Source: an uncultured Succiniclasticum sp. (lineage in GTDB: Bacteria; Bacillota; Negativicutes; Acidaminococcales; Acidaminococcaceae). From it: DNA of 64,000 nt. The translations under genes were made by a program, and so were the position numbers. The stretch covers positions 1 to 64,000 of the forward strand of contig CAJOKZ010000006.1 in NCBI GenBank assembly GCA_905235335.1, given 5' to 3'. Shown here one piece after another: positions 43,501 to 50,641 of the stretch; position 1 is the first letter of the stretch, and every line of letters starts with the position of its first letter. A model generated the notes under the pieces. The model searched no databases, was not told where the DNA came from, and saw nothing but the letters and a program-made list of their open reading frames with translations.

Positions 43501-44881
43501 TGCCCAGCCCCTGAGCGAAGTTTTCGATAAAGGACCCGCAGCCTGCGGAACAGGCTTCGTTCAATGTAATCTTTCCGATATTTCCATTTTTAATCTGGAA
43601 GCATTTCATGTCCTGCCCGCCGATATCCAGCACACAGGTAACTTCCGGACAGAATTCGTAAGCTGCCCGGTAATGAGCGAAGGTCTCTACTTCGCCTGCG
43701 TCAGCGTGGAGCGCGGCCTTCACGATTTTTTCCCCGTATCCGGTGGTAAGACAGCCTGCAATGTACGCCGTCTCCGGCATGGCTTTGTACAGGCCGGTAA
43801 GCTCTTTGATGACGATCTTCAGGGGCGAACCCTGGTTGCTGCCGTAATCCGTATATAAAATTTCCTTGTCCTTACCGATGGCCACAATCTTGGTAGTAGT
43901 GCTGCCTGCGTCAATGCCTACGTAGACGGGTCCTTCGTAAACGGACAGGTCGCCACGCTTAACCTTGTCCTTATTGTGACGTTCGATAAAGGCTTCGTAC
44001 TCTGCCCCGCTGCGGAACAGGGCCAGCCGCTCATCCCGGGTAATGCCGTGACCTGCTTCCGCCTTGTCCAAATTGACGGTAAGGTCTTTGAATTCCAACT
44101 CTTTGGCTTCTTCAGAAAGCGCCGCACCCATTGCTACAAAATAGGCGCCGTCCTCCACATTCACCACTTTTTCCGGATCCATCTTCAGGGTTTCCACAAA
44201 ACGTTTCTTCAGTTCTGGCAAAAAATACAGGGGACCTCCCAGAAATGCCACATTGCCATCAATCTCCCGGCCCTGTGCCAGGTTACCGATGGTCTGGTTC
44301 ACCACAGCCTGAAAGATGGATTTGGCAATATCCTCCCGGGACGCCCCATCGTTCATCAGGGCCTGGATATCCGTTTTGGCAAACACGCCGCACCGGGATG
44401 CAATAGTATAGATGCGTTTCGATCCGGCCGCCAGGTCGTTGAGGCCCTTGGCGTCCGTATTGAGAAGGGCCGCCATATGATCAATGAATGCCCCGGTCCC
44501 GCCGGCGCAGACCCCGTTCATCCGCTCCTCCGGGGCAGATCCAAAGTACATGATCTTGGCGTCTTCCCCGCCCAGTTCCACCATGGTATCGGTTTGGGGA
44601 ATCAGCTTTTTTACCGCTGTGGCCGCCGCAATGACTTCCTGTACGAAAGGCAGTTGCAGACGCTGGGCAATGCCCATGCCGGCCGAGCCCGTAAGGGCGA
44701 AACGGAACCGGGATGGGCCCACTATGTCCCGCAGGGCAGTAAGGTTTTCTACCAGTGCGGTGGGAATATCGGAAAAATGCCGGGCGTAATGCTTATAGAC
44801 GATACGCTCTTCCGCATTCAGAACCACCACCTTGATAGTGGTGGATCCAATGTCGATCCCCACTTTAAAATTGTCAGTCAT
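40586..44881 (-). CDS. 2-hydroxyacyl-CoA dehydratase activase-related multidomain protein
   Basis: This 1431-residue protein joins two BadF/BadG/HgdC-type ASKHA ATPase domains (about 5-260 and 320-575), a DUF2229 region (about 670-880) and a 2-hydroxyglutaryl-CoA dehydratase D-component-like region (about 1030-1330). Nucleotide-binding starts are GIDIGSTTIKVVV and GIDAGSTTTKIVA. Domain 2 keeps the cysteines that bridge a [4Fe-4S] cluster in HgdC dimers (EACSAGCGSF and LGTRCTVF); domain 1 has equivalents in GVCAGGTG and IASRCGVF. Activases use ATP to inject electrons into radical dehydratases of amino-acid fermentation. These long fused forms are common in Firmicutes but their substrate is unproven. 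ATG 44881 follows GAGGTGTTCCT. Monocistronic. Confidence 0.92.
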   Translation of the reverse strand: MTDNFKVGIDIGSTTIKVVVLNAEERIVYKHYARHFSDIPTALVENLTALRDIVGPSRFRFALTGSAGMGIAQRLQLPFVQEVIAAATAVKKLIPQTDTMVELGGEDAKIMYFGSAPEERMNGVCAGGTGAFIDHMAALLNTDAKGLNDLAAGSKRIYTIASRCGVFAKTDIQALMNDGASREDIAKSIFQAVVNQTIGNLAQGREIDGNVAFLGGPLYFLPELKKRFVETLKMDPEKVVNVEDGAYFVAMGAALSEEAKELEFKDLTVNLDKAEAGHGITRDERLALFRSGAEYEAFIERHNKDKVKRGDLSVYEGPVYVGIDAGSTTTKIVAIGKDKEILYTDYGSNQGSPLKIVIKELTGLYKAMPETAYIAGCLTTGYGEKIVKAALHADAGEVETFAHYRAAYEFCPEVTCVLDIGGQDMKCFQIKNGNIGKITLNEACSAGCGSFIENFAQGLGMTASEFADKAMDSKTPVDLGTRCTVFMNSRVKQAQKEGAPLADISAGIGLSVIKNALFKVMQLKDTRELGDHIVVQGGTFYNNAVLRNMEKLLGMDVIRPDIAGLMGAYGAAILSLEQTEQEAAIALREGKAAVSRPVSSVLKAEELENFTVTTKSYRCNGCGNHCLVTMQTFPDGGRYFTGNRCERGEGKPKNTNKAPNIYEYKYERVFRCEPLKNAKRGRIGIPRVLNMYEDFPFWAAFFTKLGYEVVLSGKSSAQVYYKGMSTIPSDSLCYPAKLVHGHVMDLVEKGVKKIFYPCLPYNMEDEVNRTGNHYNCPVVASYAENIRNNMDVLRNEDIKFMEPFLPINDPKKMYLRLTEAFVSENIPASEIKEAMEAGYKELEQYREDVRQKGKEILQISKEKNIPVILLVGRPYHLDPEINHGIPEMIQSYNLAIVSEDSVYHMDTPKDELSIVNQWSYHARLYHAASFAASHPEVNLIQLSSFGCGLDAITTNQVREIMEGHQRLYTMIKLDEVSNLGAARIRLRSLLAVLSRRHVPDYQPLVMEERAFFTRDCKETHTILAPQMAPIHFNLVTHVLNRYGYKVVIPETPKEEAINLGLQYVQNDMCYPAIVVIGQMLQAIKSGKYDPDHTSIVLFQTCGACRATNYMNLLRRALRNAGYPQVPVFACWGLEQDAFRLNPSGFKDVAKAIIYGDLLQNVTNRMRPYELIPGSTDRLYEKWLKKCKDELDNGNFLQYRKTIQNLVKEFDAIPLVPNLWKPKVGVVGEILVEYHPVANNHLEKVLAREGAEVVMPELANFLLYMAFDGITRHDILDGSWLNKVGAQMFIRVADFFMDPMRKALAKSKHFTAPISIYKIAELAAHHVSLGNMAGEGWLLPGEMTRLMEEGVRNVVCLQPWACLPNHILGKGVFREIRRSYGDANLVAMDCDAGASEVNQLNRLKLMLSVAKEKCPEGMHMAAPAESAEDGLA

Positions 44882-45160
44882 AGGAACACCTCATATATAT
44901 AAATAAAGACGGCCCACAGCACAATGGGTACTGCGTTGTCTGATTCCGAAAACCTTCCGGCTTCCGCCAGATGAGAGCTTCTTCCGCAATGTTCCCGGAA
45001 TGCCTGTAAGGATGCACGGCTCCTGATGAACGGACGTGCCTCCGTAAAGACGGGGGGCTCTGCCGGATGAAAGTTTTGCCCCTTCGAAGAGGAATGTGTA
45101 TAGCAAATGAAACTTACACTATCCAACATTATATTATATACCAAATCCGGATAAAATCTA
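44882..45160 (-). other. Long, possibly structured leader of the activase gene
   Basis: About 220 bases upstream of the activase start are GC-rich and contain stems such as GCACG/CGTGC and CCGTC/GACGG. An AT-rich segment with TATAAT-like -10 boxes at about 45125-45145 (minus strand) lies beyond it. No ORF is convincing. I could not match it to a named riboswitch. The stretch 45161-45350 beyond is AT-rich with nothing recognisable. Confidence 0.35.
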
Positions 45161-45356
45161 TAGTCTTTTCTTACTATTTATTAAGTATTTCCCTTTTCTT
45201 TCTTCTTTTAATTTACTCTATTCCGAGTATCTATTTATTTCAGCTGGGACATTCCAACCAAATGATCCAAAGTAGACAGGCTGAAAGAATACATTTAATA
45301 TATAAAAGCACTCCTGCACCTGGGAAAAAGACGGTTCTTTTTCTTCTTCATTCATC

Positions 45357-45385
45357 TTGACACAACAAGCGGAAATTATTAAAAT
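45357..45385 (+). promoter_or_regulatory. Strong sigma-70 promoter
   Basis: TTGACA (45357-45362), 17 bases, TAAAAT (45380-45385). Transcription should start near 45392, just before a structured element. Confidence 0.8.
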
Positions 45386-45391
45386 GTGTGT

Positions 45392-45476
45392 AGAAAGAAG
45401 GTGCCGCCGATGAACGGCTGGTGCGGACCAACTACTCAGAAGTAGCCGATTCCTTGGCCTGGGCGGCTGCTTTTTT
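45392..45476 (+). ncRNA. Candidate small RNA or transcription attenuator
   Basis: The expected transcript is about 85 bases. GCCGCC (45403-45408) pairs with GGCGGC (45462-45467); inside, CGGC (45415-45418) pairs with GCCG (45445-45448) and CTACT (45432-45436) with AGTAG (45441-45445, sharing one base). TTTTTT at 45471-45476 follows directly. It is either an independent sRNA gene or a terminator-type leader of the acyltransferase gene that starts 60 bases later. Confidence 0.5.
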
Positions 45477-45536
45477 ATTGTTTTGATAAAATCTTTCTGT
45501 TCTTTCGATACAAATAGTATTTTTTCAGAGGTTGTC

Positions 45537-46673
45537 ATGTCAGATCGCAATATCGTTGTCGACCGGCTGCGGGCACTGGCCATGCTGGGCGTAATCGGGA
45601 TCCATATCGGTCCCTTTGTGTTCGCTTCCTCCACGCCCCGCCTGGACCTGTTCCTGCTGTTCCAAGTCTTTACGCGCTTTGCCGTCCCCGGATTCTTTTT
45701 TATATCGGGCTACGGGCTGTTCTGTAATGACGCGCTGCACAGGCCGTTCCATTATTTCAGCTTTGTGAAAAAACATCTTGTCACAGTAGGGCTGCCCTAT
45801 TTTGTCTGGTCGCTGTTCTATATTGCCATGTGGCAATGGGAGGACATGTATCGGCCCGATCGTTCTTTTTCCGTGTCCGTTCTCATCGTGAAGTTTTTAC
45901 TGGGGGAAGGATGCTACCATATTTATTTTATGGTAATTCTTTTGTACTTTTATCTTTCCATGCCATTCTGGCGCTGGCTGGTGGAATGGATCAGTAAAAA
46001 ATCTGCCTCCGGCATCGCATCGTGCCTGACCGCACTGGCTGCCCTTCAGGCTGTGCTGTACATATGGAGCGCTTCTTACTGGTACTATCCCACCTGGACC
46101 CAAGGCCATGCCATGATTATCCGGCTGCTGAATGAACGTATGAACTACCTGCCCCTGTTCTACGGATTCGTCTTTGTGCTGGGTGGCGTCTGCGCCATAC
46201 ATGAAAAACCGGTGCGAAACTGGCTGCAGGGCCATTTCACCTCCAGCCTGGGAATATTCCTGCTTTCCTGTGCCTTGCTGGTATGGCGTTTTAGGGAATA
46301 CGTGGTAGCGGGTATCCCGTTGGAAGACATTCCCGGAAAATACATGACGCAGCTGACACCGGAAGGCCTGCTGTACACTGTCTGCTGGCTGCTGTGTTTC
46401 AGCGCCGCGCTGGAAAAACTCGTGGAGCAAAAACGCTTGTTCCTGGATGTCCTATCTGAATATTCCATGATCATCTACCTGATACATCCCCTGTTCCTTT
46501 ATTACTGGTACCAGTGGTTCGATATGCTCGGCTTCACCATGAGCCAGGTACCGGTATTACTGTTTTACGTATTGGTGTTGATTACTTCACTGCTGGCTGG
46601 CATGCTCATCCACAAAATCGCAAAACGGTGCAGGATTATTGGGTTGCTGTTGCTGGGAAGGGCGCCAAAGTAA
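45537..46673 (+). CDS. Acyltransferase 3 family membrane protein
   Basis: This 378-residue protein has about ten membrane segments and the acyltransferase-3 opening: RNIVVDRLRALAMLGVIGIH (about 4-23), with the catalytic-type Arg and His of this family near residues 11 and 23, and later a second conserved FISGYGLF. Such proteins acetylate or succinylate sugars of surface polysaccharides, LPS or peptidoglycan from the cytoplasmic membrane. ATG 45537 has AGAGGTTGTC upstream; an in-frame start at 45483 lies inside the T-rich leader. The gene follows a promoter plus hairpin unit and ends with a large-loop palindrome. Acceptor unknown. Confidence 0.87.
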   Translation: MSDRNIVVDRLRALAMLGVIGIHIGPFVFASSTPRLDLFLLFQVFTRFAVPGFFFISGYGLFCNDALHRPFHYFSFVKKHLVTVGLPYFVWSLFYIAMWQWEDMYRPDRSFSVSVLIVKFLLGEGCYHIYFMVILLYFYLSMPFWRWLVEWISKKSASGIASCLTALAALQAVLYIWSASYWYYPTWTQGHAMIIRLLNERMNYLPLFYGFVFVLGGVCAIHEKPVRNWLQGHFTSSLGIFLLSCALLVWRFREYVVAGIPLEDIPGKYMTQLTPEGLLYTVCWLLCFSAALEKLVEQKRLFLDVLSEYSMIIYLIHPLFLYYWYQWFDMLGFTMSQVPVLLFYVLVLITSLLAGMLIHKIAKRCRIIGLLLLGRAPK

Positions 46674-46679
46674 AGGAAA

Positions 46680-46753
46680 CGCCATATCTGTATCCCGTAA
46701 GGATCTCTTTCGATGCGTAAAGCTGAAAGGGAAAAAGAACTACAGATATGGCG
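46680..46753. repeat. Large-loop palindrome after the acyltransferase gene
   Basis: CGCCATATCTGTA (46680-46692) and TACAGATATGGCG (46741-46753) are perfect 13-bp arms around 48 bases, followed by CTTTTGTTAC. In the minus orientation it resembles the element at 36466-36600. Confidence 0.65.
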
Positions 46754-46781
46754 CTTTTGTTACTTATACACCTAAAAGGAA

Positions 46782-46815
46782 AAACTCCCGTTCTATCCTG
46801 AACGGGAGTTTTTTT
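46782..46815. terminator. Bidirectional terminator between acyltransferase and rpmA
   Basis: AACTCCCGTT/AACGGGAGTT arms (46784-46810) have TTTTTTT on the plus side and TTTTCCTTTT on the minus side. Confidence 0.9.
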
Positions 46816-46821
46816 ACAGCA

Positions 46822-47118
46822 TTACGCTTCTTTCGCTTCTTCCAGGGGCTCGATGCTGATAATGCGCTCGGTACGGCCATGACGACCGAAACGGACTTTA
46901 CCGGCAATCTTGGCATAGATGGTATAATCACGACCCATGCCTACGTTCTTGCCCACATGAAACCGGGTACCATGCTGGCGTACGATGATACTGCCTGCGG
47001 TCACCACCTGGCCGTCATGTGCTTTGGTCCCCAGACGCTGTGCGTTGGAGTCGCGGCCGTTATGGGAAGAACCGGTACCTTTTTTATGTGCATGTAACTG
47101 CAGGATAATCTTAAACAT
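46822..47118 (-). CDS. rpmA: 50S ribosomal protein L27
   Basis: L27 (98 residues) sits near the peptidyl-transferase centre. The conserved start of mature L27 is [14 protein letters not shown]. It is preceded by [10 protein letters not shown], the N-terminal extension that Firmicutes remove with the Prp protease. The usual site is LQFFA before SKKG; here the residues are LQLHA, a variant. The C-terminal [15 protein letters not shown] is normal. ATG 47118 has GGAGGTGAA upstream and overlaps the prp stop by 8 bases, giving coupled translation in the order rplU-prp-rpmA. A terminator follows. Confidence 0.97.
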   Translation of the reverse strand: MFKIILQLHAHKKGTGSSHNGRDSNAQRLGTKAHDGQVVTAGSIIVRQHGTRFHVGKNVGMGRDYTIYAKIAGKVRFGRHGRTERIISIEPLEEAKEA

Positions 47119-47449
47119 TCATTTCACCTCCATGTTCGCGGATTCGAACATTTTGCGGACATTGTTCGGCCAGCTGGTTCAGCACGATTTCCATACTGCC
47201 CAACAGGGCCTGGCTTTTTTCATCGGGCATCCGCTGCAGGGTAACCTGCAATTCACCCTTTTCTGTATCTGTCCGGTATTCTACCGGATATTTCAATTGC
47301 TGTTCTAAACCTGCAAGAGCCATCTGCGTTGCCGCGGAGACCCAGGCGCAGACCACGCTTTCCCCTGCCGGTGCATCGCCGGCATGGCCCCGTGACCGGA
47401 AGCCTGTGATTTCTCCTTTATGGTTCCTGTACAAATCAACGGTGATCAT
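47111..47449 (-). CDS. prp: Ribosomal-processing cysteine protease Prp
   Basis: Prp (112 residues) cuts the N-terminal extension from ribosomal protein L27. The catalytic pair is visible: His in SRGHAGDA (residue 22) and Cys in [13 protein letters not shown] (residue 34). The protein is normal in length for YsxB/Prp. It lies between rplU (2-base gap) and rpmA (8-base overlap), the standard Firmicute arrangement, so it is made together with its substrate. Its presence supports processing of the extended L27 in this organism. Confidence 0.95.
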   Translation of the reverse strand: MITVDLYRNHKGEITGFRSRGHAGDAPAGESVVCAWVSAATQMALAGLEQQLKYPVEYRTDTEKGELQVTLQRMPDEKSQALLGSMEIVLNQLAEQCPQNVRIREHGGEMNV

Positions 47450-47450
47450 A

Positions 47451-47762
47451 TCAGGCCTGAATACCGCTAATCTTTACGGCTGTGAACGGCTGACGATGGC
47501 CATAGCGCTTGCGGTAGTTGGCTTTGGCTTTGTACTTGAAGCCAATGATCTTTTCGCCTTTTCCATGATCTTCTACGGTAGCGGTAACCTTTGCCCCGTC
47601 AATGAACGGTTTTCCAACGGTCACTTCGCCGTCGTTTACAATGGCCAGCACTTCGCCGAATACAACTTCAGCGCCTTTTTCGGCATCCAGCTTTTCTACA
47701 TTCAAAACGTCGCCTTCTGCTACTTTGTACTGCTTACCGCCAGTTTTAATGATTGCGTACAT
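47451..47762 (-). CDS. rplU: 50S ribosomal protein L21
   Basis: L21 (103 residues) binds 23S rRNA in the large subunit. It begins [14 protein letters not shown], the universal L21 start, and ends with the RNA-binding [14 protein letters not shown] block. ATG 47762 has GGGAGGTGCACAAT upstream; an in-frame extension to 47861 lies in the leader and is rejected. First gene of rplU-prp-rpmA. A long leader and a strong promoter precede it, so autogenous control by L21 is plausible. Confidence 0.97.
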   Translation of the reverse strand: MYAIIKTGGKQYKVAEGDVLNVEKLDAEKGAEVVFGEVLAIVNDGEVTVGKPFIDGAKVTATVEDHGKGEKIIGFKYKAKANYRKRYGHRQPFTAVKISGIQA

Positions 47763-47940
47763 GTATTGTGCACCTCCCTTATCATAGACTCGCCAATTAC
47801 GGTACGTCACAAATTCAGAGCAAAATGCCGCAGGTCTGCTGCACTGCCTGTCACGAATCAACTGTGCACCCGCTTCTTCTGCAGTGACGGTTTATGGAAC
47901 CTTCTCGAGCGGTTGGGTACGGAAGATAATCATCCATACT
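47763..47940 (-). ncRNA. Putative L21-type ribosomal protein leader
   Basis: About 175 transcribed bases separate the promoter from the rplU start. They contain stems such as TGCAGCAGACCTGC and CGGTCACTG-type pairings. Firmicute rplU operons often carry an L21 leader at this position. I recognise the location and length, not a full consensus match. Confidence 0.45.
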
Positions 47941-47945
47941 GAAGT

Positions 47946-47974
47946 ATAGTAACACAAAGAAACCGTACTGTCAA
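47946..47974 (-). promoter_or_regulatory. Promoter of rplU-prp-rpmA
   Basis: On the minus strand TTGACA (47969-47974) and TACTAT (47946-47951) are 17 bases apart. Confidence 0.85.
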
Positions 47975-48196
47975 TGATTTTTGCATCGCAACCGCCACAG
48001 TATTAAGAAAATTTCTTTTCTGTAAAAAAGAAACTATTTATGTAGTAAAAATAGAATTCCTCTGTTATAATATGGCTAATATGATTTAAGGACCCGCTGA
48101 ACAAATGATTTGATATGAATGCTAAAAAGGTTTTGCCAGTAACCGCAAGACCAGCGACAGCTCTTATTTCTTCAGCAAGAACCTCCGGAGGCACAA

Positions 48197-49145
48197 ATGA
48201 AAAATATAGAAACAAAGATCAAGAAACTTTCTGCCGAAATTTTAAAAGACTACGGCCAGGGTCGCACCATTGATAAGATGAACGCATTCACCAGCCCGGA
48301 TATGGATGTGGTGGTAGATATACTGGACAAACTGCAGAAGATTCTGTTTCCCGGATATTACCGAAACAAAAATTTTCACTTTTATACGGCGGAAAACAAC
48401 CTGCAGACGCTGGTGGAAGACGTGTTATTCAACCTGACCAAACAAATCTCCATGTACCTGCGTTACCTGCCTGAATACAAGGATGCGGATTTCCGTACGC
48501 TCAGGGACAAGGCCCAGGAAATCGCCATGGAGTTCATGTCCCGCATCCCGGGACTTGGTTGAGACCTCCGTACAGGCGGAATTTGACGGGGATCCGGCAG
48601 CCTTTAACAAGGACGAGATCATCTTCTGCTATCCGGGTATGTACGCCATCATGGTGTTCCGGCTGGCTCATGAATTTTATGATTTGGGTGTGCCCATGCT
48701 GCCCCGCATTATGTCTGAATATGCCCATGGAAAGACGGGGATCGATATCCATCCGGGGGCTTCCATCGGCCGCTATTTCTTCATTGACCATGGTACCGGC
48801 ATCGTGGTAGGTGAAACCACCATCATTGGTGACAACGTGAAAATCTATCAAGGTGTCACCATCGGCGCGCTGTCCACCAGGGGCGGCCAAAACTTGCGCA
48901 GCAAAAAACGCCACCCCACCATCGAGGACAATGTAACCATCTACTCCGGCGCCTCCATCCTGGGAGGCGAGACCGTTATCGGCCATGATTCCGTCATCGG
49001 GGGCAACACTTTTATCACCATGTCCGTGCCTCCCGAATCCAATGTGAGCATCAAGAGCCAGGAACTGCATATCAGCAACAAAAAAGGCAGCGCTAATGCC
49101 GAAGCCAAAGAGCTGGATCAGGCTGCCTGGTTCTATACAATTTAA
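48197..49145 (+). pseudogene. epsC: Serine O-acetyltransferase (EpsC/CysE type), frameshifted
   Basis: Serine acetyltransferase makes O-acetylserine for cysteine synthesis. ATG 48197 follows GGAGGCACAA. Frame one encodes the N-terminal helical region (121 residues) and stops at 48562. A second frame, from about 48555 to 49145, continues with [35 protein letters not shown], the left-handed beta-helix with His in [12 protein letters not shown] and [16 protein letters not shown]. Together they form a full-length EpsC of about 316 residues. The shift at about 48549-48562 is repaired exactly if one 8-bp unit CGGGACTT is duplicated, which gives SRIPGLRDLVET. A sequencing error or slippage is possible. 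The catalytic half could still be made only with a new start. A terminator follows. Confidence 0.8.
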
Positions 49146-49162
49146 ATTTAAAAAAGACAGAG

Positions 49163-49195
49163 GGGCTGTAACGAAATGAAGTTACAGCCCCTTTT
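49163..49195 (+). terminator. Terminator of epsC
   Basis: GGGGCTGTAAC/GTTACAGCCCC arms around GAAATGAA, followed by TTTTTT. The 5' half matches the hairpin at 4668-4687 almost base for base. Confidence 0.92.
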
Positions 49196-49213
49196 TTATG
49201 TCAGGAAACAATA

Positions 49214-49301
49214 TGGCGGAGAGGGTGGGATTCGAACCCACGGAGGCTTTCACCTCGCTGGTTTTCAAGACCAGAGCCTTAAACCACTCGACCACCTCTC
49301 C
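49214..49301 (-). tRNA. tRNA-Ser (anticodon TGA)
   Basis: Class II tRNA with acceptor GGAGAGG/CCTCTCC, anticodon arm CTGGT/ACCAG enclosing CTTGAAA, a long variable arm (GAGGTGAAAGCCTC) and encoded CCA. Confidence 0.97.
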
Positions 49302-49316
49302 GGAAGCACAGTTTGG

Positions 49317-49345
49317 ATTATAATAAAAATTTATATTCCTGTCAA
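49317..49345 (-). promoter_or_regulatory. Consensus promoter of tRNA-Ser
   Basis: On the minus strand TTGACA (49340-49345) and TATAAT (49317-49322) are exactly 17 bases apart, a perfect sigma-70 consensus. Confidence 0.9.
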
Positions 49346-49377
49346 TGGATAAACTATATTTCACAAACGATTCGGTA

Positions 49378-50010
49378 TTACAGCCGCTTCTCCACTTCCT
49401 TCAGCACAGTTTCTTCCAACAGTTCCCCTTCTGCCAGCAGCTGCTGCAGATTTTGTCCCGCCATTTCCCTGAAAGCCGCATCCTCAACGCCATTCAGGTT
49501 GATCCGGACATTATAGGCGGCCACCCGCTGACAGGCACGGGCCAGCAGGGCAGATGCGCCACCGTCCGTCACAAGCATCCGGTTTCCTTCCATCACCACA
49601 GTACAGGCAAGCTTCATAATCCGGTTGCAGGCATCCGTGACTTTCAACGAAGCATTTACCGCCTTCCGGCTCGCTTCTCCAATAGCCTGCGCCCTGCGTT
49701 CCTCTTCTTCCGCCGTCACTTTAGGCAGCTTATAGGCCTCCAGCACAAGAGTATACATGTCCGCGTCCTCCTGAGCCATACCCATCATTTCTTCCTGAAG
49801 CGTTCCGGTTTCCGATATAATGTCACACATCTTCTGTTCAACGCCGGCATATTTTTTTCTGCCTGCCGTCATATGGGCTGCCATCCCCGTCAATGCTGCC
49901 CCCATGGCTCCGCACAATGCCGCGGCACTGCCTCCGCCAGGCATTGGTTTTGCCGAATTCAGGTCGTATATAAAGTCCTTTACAGACTGCTCTGAAAAAA
50001 CAATTTCCAT
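49378..50010 (-). CDS. fchA: Methenyl-THF cyclohydrolase / formiminotransferase-cyclodeaminase domain protein
   Basis: This 210-residue, mostly helical protein is of the FTCD_C type (FchA), acting on formimino- or methenyl-tetrahydrofolate. The signature is PMPGGGSAAALCGAMGAALTGMAA (residues about 22-45). KLPKVTAEEEERR and the AACRIMKL-type block ACNRIMKLACTVVMEGN also fit. ATG 50010 follows GGGAAGGATTGGTTC. The enzyme links amino-acid breakdown (histidine, glycine) or formate with folate one-carbon pools, together with metF elsewhere in the window. It lies downstream of the envelope cluster in the same direction, 125 bases after the YqgF-like gene, and may be a separate transcript. Confidence 0.9.
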   Translation of the reverse strand: MEIVFSEQSVKDFIYDLNSAKPMPGGGSAAALCGAMGAALTGMAAHMTAGRKKYAGVEQKMCDIISETGTLQEEMMGMAQEDADMYTLVLEAYKLPKVTAEEEERRAQAIGEASRKAVNASLKVTDACNRIMKLACTVVMEGNRMLVTDGGASALLARACQRVAAYNVRINLNGVEDAAFREMAGQNLQQLLAEGELLEETVLKEVEKRL

Positions 50011-50135
50011 GAACCAATCCTTCCCTTATCAACATTCTAAAAATTGCAGTTGAAGTACCCTCCCAGAAGCACGGCAACGGCTGCCGACAAAAGTACTTAC
50101 CGCATCTTCCGTTGAGTCGGTCAGCGCATCCCTGC

Positions 50136-50633
50136 CTACGATTCTGTATCGACACCACTTTGCAAAAAACGCCGCACCTGTACAACTGCAGCATACCCAT
50201 CCAGCGGTTCCGGAGGAACCTGCAACCCCAGTGGGATCAGTCTGCGCCAGCCAGTGGGAGGAAACAGTTCCCAGTAAAGAATCCGTGCCTCTTCGGTGGA
50301 ATGCCGTTCGTCTACCTCGTATAATGGTATCCCAGGCAGCAGCTGCGCAATATCATTTTTGCACTCCCCGCTGGCAGTTCCATTACCAAGCACAATGTTC
50401 CTCAGTTTTTGACGCAATCCCCAGACATTGGACACTCGCAGGACCTCGTATAAAAACTTCAGCACTCCATCGGAAAATCCCCGGGTACGCAGGACCCGGA
50501 CGGCGATAATTCCGCCGGTTCCATCAACCAAAGCCACGCCGATCTTGTCCCGTCCGGGGTCAATACCCAGATAATACTCATCTGTTTTCTTTTCTTCCTG
50601 TTTCTGAATATCACCGTTATCCAGCTTTCTCAT
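50136..50633 (-). CDS. YqgF/RuvX-like RNase H-fold protein
   Basis: This 165-residue protein has the RNase H-like opening YLGIDPGRDKIGVALVD (about 21-37) with the first catalytic Asp. VLGNGTASGE (about 86) and an acidic YEVDERHSTEEAR (about 107) follow, and PPEPLDGYAAVVQVRRFL carries the final Asp. YqgF/RuvX proteins process pre-16S rRNA or act as Holliday-junction resolvase-like nucleases. This one is more divergent than housekeeping RuvX and may be a second family member. It starts 8 bases after the DUF3084 gene, so it is co-transcribed with the envelope cluster. Confidence 0.8.
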   Translation of the reverse strand: MRKLDNGDIQKQEEKKTDEYYLGIDPGRDKIGVALVDGTGGIIAVRVLRTRGFSDGVLKFLYEVLRVSNVWGLRQKLRNIVLGNGTASGECKNDIAQLLPGIPLYEVDERHSTEEARILYWELFPPTGWRRLIPLGLQVPPEPLDGYAAVVQVRRFLQSGVDTES

Positions 50634-50641
50634 AATGTTCT

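Noticed and set aside
45392-45476. ZTP (pfl) riboswitch
   Set aside because: Only a CCTGGGC word resembles the conserved 3' half. The 5' GACTGGCG-type core and pseudoknot pairing are missing, and no purine or folate gene follows.
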